Source of the DNA: Crossaster papposus
Lineage: Eukaryota > Echinodermata > Asteroidea > Velatida > Solasteridae
Length of the DNA: 64,000 bases
Direction: 5' to 3'
Assembly: GCA_037893245.1 (NCBI GenBank)
Contig: JBAIAA010000695.1
Span: 178,827-242,826 of the forward strand
The notes beneath the pieces were generated by a model. The model ran no database searches. It was not told the origin of the DNA and saw nothing but the letters and a program-made list of their open reading frames with translations. Both the position numbers and the translations under genes were made by a program. Positions 37,064 to 46,241 of this stretch are shown here, one piece after another; the stretch's first letter is position 1; the number at the start of each line of letters is the position of its first letter.

Positions 37064-37068
37064 AATAT
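37064..37068. repeat. Target site duplication, right copy (AATAT)
   Basis: Right copy of the 5-bp duplication, at the truncated 5' end of the element. Satellite phase continues from here. Confidence 0.8.
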
Positions 37069-37070
37069 GT

Positions 37071-37111
37071 AAAGGGAAAGAAGTGTGCATAAGTGTGCAT
37101 AAGAAATATGT
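37071..37111. repeat. 41-bp monomer next to the LINE 5' junction
   Basis: The first complete monomer beyond the LINE has AAGTGTGCAT twice in tandem (37081-37090 and 37091-37100), giving 41 bp. No other monomer in the window has this 10-bp duplication. Confidence 0.93.
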
Positions 37112-37603
37112 AAAGGGAAAGAAGTGTGCATAAGAAATATGTAAAGGGAAAGAAGTGTGCATAAGAAATATGTAAAGGGAAAGAAGTCTGCATAAGAAAT
37201 ATGTAAAGGGAAAGAAGTGTGCATAAGAAATATGTAAAGGGAAAGAAGTGTGCATAAGAAATATGTAAAGGGAAAGAAGTGTGCATAAGAAATATGTAAA
37301 GGGAAAGAAGTGTGCATAAGAAATATGTAAAGGGAAAGAAGTGTGCATAAGAAATATGTAAAGGGAAAGAAGTGTGCATAAGAAATATGTAAAGGGAAAG
37401 AAGTGTGCATAAGAAATATGTAAATGGAAAGAAGTGTGCATAAGAAATATGTAAAGGGAAAGAAGTGTGCATAAGAAATATGTAAAGGGAAAGAAGTGTG
37501 CATAAGAAATATGTAAAGGGAAAGAAGTGTGCATAAGAAATATGTAAAGGGAAAGAAGTGTGCATAAGAAATATGTAAAGGGAAAGAAGTGTGCATAAGA
37601 AAT

Positions 37604-37639
37604 AAACACATGATGTGGGAACAAGCCCTCGAGTTAAAT
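37604..37639. repeat. 36-bp satellite insert
   Basis: Isolated consensus insert, the first after the LINE. Confidence 0.95.
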
Positions 37640-40600
37640 ATGTAAAGGGAAAGAAGTGTGCATAAGAAATATGTAAAGGGAAAGAAGTGTGCATAAGAAA
37701 TATGTAAAGGGAAAGAAGTGTGCATAAGAAATATGTAAAGGGAAAGAAGTGTGCATAAGAAATATGTAAAGGGAAAGAAGTGTGCATAAGAAATATGTAA
37801 AGGGAAAGAAGTGTGCATAAGAAATATGTAAAGGGAAAGAAGTGTGCATAAGAAATATGTAAAGGGAAAGAAGTGTGCATAAGAAATATGTAAAGGGAAA
37901 GAAGTGTGCATAAGAAATATGTAAAGGGAAAGAAGTGTGCATAAGAAATATGTAAAGAGAAAGAAGTGTGCATAAGAAATATGTAAAGGGAAAGAAGTGT
38001 GCATAAGAAATATGTAAAGGGAAAGAAGTGTGCATAAGAAATATGTAAAGGGAAAGAAGTGTGCATAAGAAATATGTAAAGAGAAAGAAGTGTGCATAAG
38101 AAATATGTAAAGGGAAAGAAGTGTGCATAAGAAATATGCAAAGGGAAAGAAGTGTGCATAATAAATATGTAAAGGGAAAGAAGTGTGCATAAGAAATATG
38201 CAAAGGGAAAGAAGTGTGCATAAGAAATATGTAAAGGGAAAGAAGTGTGCATAAGAAATATGCAAAGGGAAAGAAGTGTGCATAAGAAATATGTAAAGGA
38301 AAAGAAGTGTGCATAAGAAATATGTAAAGGGAAAGAAGTGTGCATAAGAAATATGTAAAGGGAAAGAAGTGTGCATAAGAAATATGTAAAGGGAAAGAAG
38401 TGTGCATAAGAAATATGTAAAGGGAAAGAAGTGTGCATAAGAAATATGTAAAGGGAAAGAAGTGTGCATAAGAAATATGTAAAGGGAAAGAAGTGTGCAT
38501 AAGAAATATGTAAAGGGAAAGAAGTGTGCATAAGAAATATGTAAAGGGAAAGAAGTGTGCATAAGAAATATGTAAAGGGAAAGAAGTGTGCATAAGAAAT
38601 ATGTAAAGGGAATGAAGTGTGCATAAGAAATATGTAAAGGGAAAGAAGTGTGCATAAAAAATATGTAAAGGGAAAGAAGTGTGCATAATAAATATGTAAA
38701 GGGAAAGAAGTGTGCATAATAAATATGTAAAGGGAAAGAAGTGTGCATAATAAATATGTAAAGGGAAAGAAGTGTGCATAAGAAATATGTAAAGGGAAAG
38801 AAGTGTGCATAAGAAATATGTAAAGGGAAAGAAGTGTGCATAAGAAATATGTAAAGGGAAAGAAGTGTGCATAAGAAATATGTAAAGGGAAAGAAGTGTG
38901 CATAAGAAATATGTAAAGGGAAAGAAGTGTGCATAATAAATATGTAAAGGGAAAGAAGTGTGCATAATAAATATGTAAAGGGAAAGAAGTGTGCATAAGA
39001 AATATGTAAAGGGAAAGAAGTGTGCATAAGAAATATGTAAAGGGAAAGAAGTGTGCATAAGAAATATGTAAAGGGAAAGAAGTGTGCATAAGAAATATGT
39101 AAAGGGAAAGAAGTGTGCATAAGAAATATGTAAATGGAAAGAAGTGTGCATAAGAAATATGTAAAGGGAAAGAAGTGTGCATAATAAATATGTAAAGGGA
39201 AAGAAGTGTGCATAAGAAATATGTAAAGGGAAAGAAGTGTGCATAAGAAATATGTAAAGGGAAAGAAGTGTGCATAAGAAATATGTAAAGGGAAAGAAGT
39301 GTGCATAAGAAATATGTAAAGGGAAAGAAGTGTGCATAAGAAATATGTAAAGGGAAAGAAGTGTGCATAAGAAATATGTAAAGAGGAAGAAGTGTGCATA
39401 AGAAATATGTAAAGGGAAAGAAGTGTGCATAAGAAATATGTAAAGGGAAAGAAGTGTGCATAAGAAATATGTAAAGCGAAAGAAGTGTGCATAAGAAATA
39501 TGTAAAGGGAAAGAAGTGTGCATAAGAAATATGTAAAGGGACAGAAGTGTGCATAAGAAATATGTAAAGGGAAAGAAGTGTGCATAGGAAATATGTAAAG
39601 GGAAAGAAGTGTGCATAAGAAATATGTAAAGGGAAAGAAGTGTGCATAAGAAATATGTAAAGGGAAAGAAGTGTGCATAAGAAATATGTAAAGGGAAAGA
39701 AGTGTGCATAAGAAATATGTAAAGGGAAAGAAGTGTGCATAAGAAATATGTAAAGGGAAAGAAGTGTGCATAAGAAATATGTAAAGGGAAAGAAGTGTGC
39801 ATAAGAAATATGTAAAGGGAAAGAAGTGTGCATAAGAAATATGTAAAGGGAAAGAAGTGTGCATAAGAAATATGTAAAGGGAAAGAAGTGTGCATAAGAA
39901 ATATGTAAAGGGAAAGAAGTGTGCATAAGAAATGTGTAAAGGGAAAGAAGTGTGCATAAGAAATATGTAAAGGGAAAGAAGTGTGCATAAGAAATATGTA
40001 TAGGGAAAGAAGTGTGCATAAGAAATATGTAAAGGGAAAGAAGTGTGCATAAGAAATATGTAAAGGGAAAGAAGTGTGCATAAGAAATATGTAAAGGGAA
40101 AGAAGTGTGCATAAGAAATATGTAAAGGGAAAGAATTGTGCATAAGAAATATGTAAAGGGAAAGAAGTGTGCATAAGAAATATGTAAAGGGAAAGAAGTG
40201 TGCATAAGAAATATGTAAAGGGAAAGAAGTGTGCATAAGAAATATGTAAAGGGAAAGAAGTGTGCATAAGAAATATGTAAAGGGGAAGAAGTGTGCATAA
40301 GAAATATGTAAAGGGAAAGAAGTGTGCATAAGAAATATGTAAAGGGAAAGAAGTGTGCATAATAAATATGTAAAGGGAAAGAAGTGTGCATAAGAAATAT
40401 GTAAAGGGAAAGAAGTGTGCATAAGAAATATGTAAAGGGAAAGAAGTGTGCATAAGAAATATGTAAAGGGAAAGAAGTGTGCATAAGAAATATGTAAAGG
40501 GAAATAAGTGTGCATAAGAAATATGTAAAGGGAAAGAAGTGTGCATAAGAAATATGTAAAGGGAAAGAAGTGTGCATAAGAAATATGTAAAGGGAAAGAA

Positions 40601-40832
40601 GTGTGCATAAGAAATATGTAAAGGGAAAGAAGTGTGCATAAGAAATATGTAAAGGGAAAGAAGTGTGCATAAGAAATATGTAAAGGGAAAGAAGTGTGCA
40701 TAAGAAATATGTAAAGGGAAAGAAGTGTGCATAAGAAATATGTAAAGGGAAAGAAGTGTGCATAAGAAATATGTAAAGGGAAAGAAGTGTGCATAAGAAA
40801 TATGTAAAGGGAAAGAAGTGTGCATAAGAAAT

Positions 40833-41064
40833 AAACACATGATGTGGGAACAAGCCCTCGAGTTAAATATGTAAAGGGAAAGAAGTGTGCATAAGAAATA
40901 TGTAAAGGGAAAGAAGTGTGCATAAGAAATATGTAAAGGGAAAGAAGTGTGCATAAGAAATAAACACATGATGTGGGAACAAGCCCTCGAGTTAAATATG
41001 TAAAGGGAAAGAAGTGTGCATAAGAAATAAACACATGATGTGGGAACAAGCCCTCGAGTTAAAT
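40833..41064. repeat. Triple-insert module 1
   Basis: Inserts at 40833, 40962 and 41029. Start-to-start spacing is 129 bp (insert plus three monomers) and then 67 bp (insert plus one monomer). Confidence 0.95.
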
Positions 41065-42738
41065 ATGTAAAGGGAAAGAAGTGTGCATAAGAAATATGTA
41101 AAGGGAAAGAAGTGTGCATAAGAAATATGTAAAGGGAAAGAAGTGTGCATAAGAAATATGTAAAGGGAAAGAAGTGTGCATAAGAAATATGTAAAGGGAA
41201 AGAAGTGTGCATAAGAAATATGTAAAGGGAAAGAAGTGTGCATAAGAAATATGTAAAGGGAAAGAAGTGTGCATAAGAAATATGTAAAGGGAAAGAAGTG
41301 TGCATAAGAAATATGTAAAGGGAAAGAAGTGTGCATAAGAAATATGTAAAGGGAAAGAAGTGTGCATAAGAAATATGTAAAGGGAAAGAAGTGTGCATAA
41401 GAAATATGTAAAGGGAAAGAAGTGTGCATAAGAAATATGTAAAGGGAAAGAAGTGTGCATAAGAAATATGTAAAGGGAAAGAAGTGTGCATAAGAAATAT
41501 GTAAAGGGAAAGAAGTGTGCATAAGAAATATGTAAAGGGAAAGAAGTGTGCATAAGAAATATGTAAAGGGAAAGAAGTGTGCATAAGAAATATGTAAAGG
41601 GAAAGAAGTGTGCATAAGAAATATGTAAAGGGAAAGAAGTGTGCATAAGAAATATGTAAAGGGAAAGAAGTGTGCATAAGAAATATGTAAAGGGAAAGAA
41701 GTGTGCATAAGAAATATGTAAAGGGAAAGAAGTGTGCATAAGAAATATGTAAAGGGAAAGAAGTGTGCATAAGAAATATGTAAAGGGAAAGAAGTGTGCA
41801 TAAGAAATATGTAAAGGGAAAGAAGTGTGCATAAGAAATATGTAAAGGGAAAGAAGTGTGCATAATAAATATGTAAAGGAAAAGAAGTGTGCATAAGAAA
41901 TATGTAAAGGGAAAGAAGTGTGCATAAGAAATATGTAAAGGGAAAGAAGTGTGCATAAGAAATATGTAAAGGGAAAGAAGTGTGCATAAGAAATATGTAA
42001 AGGGAAATAAGTGTGCATAAGAAATATGTAAAGGGAAAGAAGTGTGCATAAGAAATATGTAAAGGGAAAGAAGTGTGCATAAGAAATATGTAAAGGGAAA
42101 GAAGTGTGCATAAGAAATATGTAAAGGGAAAGAAGTGTGCATAAGAAATATGTAAAGGGAAAGAAGTGTGCATAAGAAATATGTAAAGGGAAAGAAGTGT
42201 GCATAAGAAATATGTAAAGGGAAAGAAGTGTGCATAAGAAATATGTAAAGGGAAAGAAGTGTGCATAAGAAATATGTAAAGGGAAAGAAGTGTGCATAAG
42301 AAATATGTAAAGTGAAAGAAGTGTGCATAAGAAATATGTAAAGGGACAGAAGTGTGCATAAGAAATATGTAAAGGGAAAGAAGTGTGCATAAGAAATATG
42401 TAAAGGGAAAGAAGTGTGCATAAGAAATATGTAAAAGGAAAGAAGTGTGCATAAGAAATATGTAAAGGGAAAGAAGTGTGCATAAGACATATGTAAAGGG
42501 AAAGAAGTGTGCATAAGAAATATGTAAAGGGAAAGAAGTGTGCATAAGAAATATGTAAAGGGAAAGAAGTGTGCATAAGAAATATGTAAAGGGAAAGAAG
42601 TGTGCATAAGAAATATGTAAAGGGAAAGAAGTGTGCATAAGAAATATGTAAAGGGAAAGAAGTGTGCATAAGAAATATGTAAAGGGAAAGAAGTGTGCAT
42701 AAGAAATATGTAAAGGTAAAGAAGTGTGCATAAGAAAT

Positions 42739-42970
42739 AAACACATGATGTGGGAACAAGCCCTCGAGTTAAATATGTAAAGGGAAAGAAGTGTGCATAA
42801 GAAATATGTAAAGGGAAAGAAGTGTGCATAAGAAATATGTAAAGGGAAAGAAGTGTGCATAAGAAATAAACACATGATGTGGGAACAAGCCCTCGAGTTA
42901 AATATGTAAAGGGAAAGTAGTGTGCATAAGAAATAAACACATGATGTGGGAACAAGCCCTCGAGTTAAAT
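42739..42970. repeat. Triple-insert module 2
   Basis: Inserts at 42739, 42868 and 42935, with the same 129/67 spacing. The monomer between the last two has a private GGGAAAGTAG change. Confidence 0.95.
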
Positions 42971-43652
42971 ATGTAAAGGGAAAGAAGTGTGCATAAGAAA
43001 TATGTAAAGGGAAAGAAGTGTGCATAATAAATATGTAAAGGGAAAGAAGTGTGCATAAGAAATATGTAAAGGGAAAGAAGTGTGCATAAGAAATATGTAA
43101 AGGGAAAGAAGTGTGCATAAGAAATATGTAAAGGGAAAGAAGTGTGCATAAGAAATATGTAAAGGGAAAGAAGTGTGCATAATAAATATGTAAAGGGAAA
43201 GAAGTGTGCATAATAAATATGTAAAGGGAAAGAAGTGTGCATAAGAAATATGTAAAGGGAAAGAAGTGTGCATAAGAAATATGTAAAGGGAAAGAAGTGT
43301 GCATAAGAAATATGTAAAGGGAAAGAAGTGTGCATAAGAAATATGTAAAGGGAAAGAAGTGTGCATAAGAAATATGTAAATGGAAAGAAGTGTGCATAAG
43401 AAATATGTAAAGGGAAAGAAGTGTGCATAAGAAATATGTAAATGGAAAGAAGTGTGCATAAGAAATATGTAAAGGGAAAGAAGTGTGCATAAGAAATATG
43501 TAAAGGGAAAGAAGTGTGCATAAGAAATATGTAAAGGGAAAGAAGTGTGCATAAGAAATATGTAAAGGGAAAGAAGTGTGCATAAGAAATATGTAAAGAG
43601 AAAGAAGTGTGCATAAGAAATATGTAAAGGGAAAGAAGTGTGCATAAGAAAT

Positions 43653-43884
43653 AAACACATGATGTGGGAACAAGCCCTCGAGTTAAATATGTAAAGGGAA
43701 AGAAGTGTGCATAAGAAATATGTAAAGGGAAAGAAGTGTGCATAAGAAATATGTAAAGAGAAAGAAGTGTGCATAAGAAATAAACACATGATGTGGGAAC
43801 AAGCCCTGGAGTTAAATATGTAAAGGGAAAGAAGTGTGCATAAGAAATAAACACATGATGTGGGAACAAGCCCTCGAGTTAAAT
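43653..43884. repeat. Triple-insert module 3
   Basis: Inserts at 43653, 43782 and 43849, spacing 129/67. The middle insert has CTGGAG in place of CTCGAG, shared only with the insert at 45701. Confidence 0.95.
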
Positions 43885-44043
43885 ATGTAAAGGGAAAGAA
43901 GTGTGCATAAGAAATATGTAAAGGGAAAGAAGTGTGCATAAGAAATATGTAAAGGGAAAGAAGTGTGCATAAGAAATATGTAAAGGGAAAGAAGTGTGCA
44001 TAAGAAATATGTAAAGGGAAAGAAGTGTGCATAAGAAATATGT

Positions 44044-44073
44044 AAAGGGAAAGAAGTGTGCATAAGAAATAAT
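44044..44073. repeat. 30-bp monomer
   Basis: Ends AAATAAT in place of AAATATGT, so it is 1 bp short. Identical short monomers are at 44482-44511 and 45963-45992. Confidence 0.9.
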
Positions 44074-44286
44074 AAAGGGAAAGAAGTGTGCATAAGAAAT
44101 ATGTAAAGGGAAAGAAGTGTGCATAAGAAATATGTAAAGGGAAAGAAGTGTGCATAAGAAATATGTAAAGGGAAAGAATTGTGCATAAGAAATATGTAAA
44201 GGGAAAGAAGTGTGCATAAGAAATATGTAAAGGGAAAGAAGTGTGCATAAGAAATATGTAAAGGGAAAGAAGTGTGCATAAGAAAT

Positions 44287-44322
44287 AAACACATGATGTG
44301 GGAACAAGCCCTCGAGTTAAAT
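44287..44322. repeat. 36-bp satellite insert
   Basis: Single insert 438 bp after 43849. The pair 45768/46206 has the same spacing. Confidence 0.95.
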
Positions 44323-44481
44323 ATGTAAAGGGAAAGAAGTGTGCATAAGAAATATGTAAAGGGAAAGAAGTGTGCATAAGAAATATGTAAAGGGAAAGAA
44401 GTGTGCATAAGAAATATGTAAAGGGAAAGAAGTGTGCATAAGAAATATGTAAAGGGAAAGAAGTGTGCATAAGAAATATGT

Positions 44482-44511
44482 AAAGGGAAAGAAGTGTGCA
44501 TAAGAAATAAT
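44482..44511. repeat. 30-bp monomer
   Basis: Second AAATAAT monomer, within the block between inserts 44287 and 44818. Confidence 0.9.
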
Positions 44512-44817
44512 AAAGGGAAAGAAGTGTGCATAAGAAATATGTAAAGGGAAAGAAGTGTGCATAAGAAATATGTAAAGGGAAAGAAGTGTGCATAAGAAAT
44601 ATGTAAAGGGAAAGAATTGTGCATAAGAAATATGTAAAGGGAAAGAAGTGTGCATAAGAAATATGTAAAGGGAAAGAAGTGTGCATAAGAAATATGTAAA
44701 GGGAAAGAAGTGTGCATAAGAAATATGTAAAGGGAAAGAAGTGTGCATAAGAAATATGTAAAGGGAAAGAAGTGTGCATAAGAAATATGTAAAGGGAAAG
44801 AAGTGTGCATAAGAAAT

Positions 44818-45049
44818 AAACAAATGATGTGGGAACAAGCCCTCGAGTTAAATATGTAAAGGGAAAGAAGTGTGCATAAGAAATATGTAAAGGGAAAGAA
44901 GTGTGCATAAGAAATATGTAAAGGGAAAAAAGTGTGCATAAGAAATAAACACATGATGTTGGAACAAGCCCTAGAGTTAAATATGTAAAGGGAAAGAAGT
45001 GTGCATAAGAAATAAACACATGATGTGGGAACAAGCCCTCGAGTTAAAT
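44818..45049. repeat. Triple-insert module 4
   Basis: Inserts at 44818, 44947 and 45014, spacing 129/67. The first has CAAATG for CACATG. The second has CTAGAG and GATGTTGG, and is preceded by GGGAAAAAAG. The module is followed by GAGAAAGAATTG. The CTAGAG and flanking changes match the doublets at 9414 and 10819. Confidence 0.95.
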
Positions 45050-45700
45050 ATGTAAAGAGAAAGAATTGTGCATAAGAAATATGTAAAGGGAAAGAAGTGT
45101 GCATAAGAAATATGTAAAGGGAAAGAAGTGTGCATAAGAAATATGTAAAGGGAAAGAAGTGTGCATAAGAAATATGTAAAGGGAAAGAAGTGTGCATAAG
45201 AAATATGTAAAGGGAAAGAAGTGTGCATAAGAAATATGTAAAGGGAAAGAAGTGTGCATAAGAAATATGTAAAGGGAAAGAAGTGTGCATAAGAAATATG
45301 TAAAGGGAAAGAAGTGTGCATAAGAAATATGTAAAGGGAAAGAAGTGTGCATAAGAAATATGTAAAGGGAAAGAAGTGTGCATAAGAAATATGTAAAGGG
45401 AAAGAAGTGTGCATAAGAAATATGTAAAGGGAAATAAGTGTGCATAAGAAATATGTAAAGGGAAAGAAGTGTGCATAAGAAATATGTAAAGGGAAAGAAG
45501 TGTGCATAAGAAATATGTAAAGGGAAAGAAGTGTGCATAAGAAATATGTAAAGGGAAAGAAGTGTGCATAAGAAATATGTAAAGGGAAAGAAGTGTGCAT
45601 AAGAAATATGTAAAGGGAAAGAAGTGTGCATAAGAAATATGTAAAGGGAAAGAAGTGTGCATAAGAAATATGTAAAGAGAAAGAAGTGTGCATAAGAAAT

Positions 45701-45803
45701 AAACACATGATGTGGGAACAAGCCCTGGAGTTAAATATGTAAAGGGAAAGAAGTGTGCATAAGAAATAAACACATGATGTGGGAACAAGCCCTCGAGTTA
45801 AAT
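45701..45803. repeat. Doublet of 36-bp inserts with CTGGAG variant (45701-45736 and 45768-45803)
   Basis: Copy of the last two inserts of module 3 at an offset of 1,919 bp. The first member carries CTGGAG. Confidence 0.95.
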
Positions 45804-45962
45804 ATGTAAAGGGAAAGAAGTGTGCATAAGAAATATGTAAAGGGAAAGAAGTGTGCATAAGAAATATGTAAAGGGAAAGAAGTGTGCATAAGAAATATGT
45901 AAAGGGAAAGAAGTGTGCATAAGAAATATGTAAAGGGAAAGAAGTGTGCATAAGAAATATGT

Positions 45963-45992
45963 AAAGGGAAAGAAGTGTGCATAAGAAATAAT
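45963..45992. repeat. 30-bp monomer
   Basis: Third AAATAAT monomer, exactly 1,919 bp from the one at 44044. Confidence 0.9.
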
Positions 45993-46205
45993 AAAGGGAA
46001 AGAAGTGTGCATAAGAAATATGTAAAGGGAAAGAAGTGTGCATAAGAAATATGTAAAGGGAAAGAAGTGTGCATAAGAAATATGTAAAGGGAAAGAATTG
46101 TGCATAAGAAATATGTAAAGGGAAAGAAGTGTGCATACGAAATATGTAAAGGGAAAGAAGTGTGCATAAGAAATATGTAAAGGGAAAGAAGTGTGCATAA
46201 GAAAT

Positions 46206-46241
46206 AAACACATGATGTGGGAACAAGCCCTCGAGTTAAAT
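46206..46241. repeat. 36-bp satellite insert, last in the window
   Basis: Final insert. It provides the last CTCGAG, and the last CpG, before 17.8 kb of uniform satellite. Confidence 0.95.

Larger units (their letters stand above)
37064..40832. repeat. 31-bp satellite array between the LINE and the insert-rich segment
   Basis: Continuous monomers with one 36-bp insert (37604). They contain a diverged version of the variant series seen at 23.6-25 kb, with AAAGCGAAAG near 39477 and GGGACAG near 39541. No gene is visible. Confidence 0.97.
43754..44322. repeat. Segmental duplication, copy 1 (partner about 45673-46241)
   Basis: GAGAAAG monomer, CTGGAG insert, second insert, 30-bp monomer (44044), GAATTG monomer and closing insert (44287) all recur 1,919 bp downstream. 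Edges are approximate. Confidence 0.88.
40833..46241. repeat. 31-bp satellite array, densest insert region
   Basis: Sixteen 36-bp inserts lie in 5.4 kb, twelve of them in four triple modules. Three 30-bp monomers are also found here. The segment ends abruptly at 46241, after which no further insert occurs in the window. Confidence 0.96.
45673..46241. repeat. Segmental duplication, copy 2
   Basis: Copy of 43754-44322 with inserts at 45701, 45768 and 46206 and the 30-bp monomer at 45963. It forms the right edge of the variable part of the array. Confidence 0.88.
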
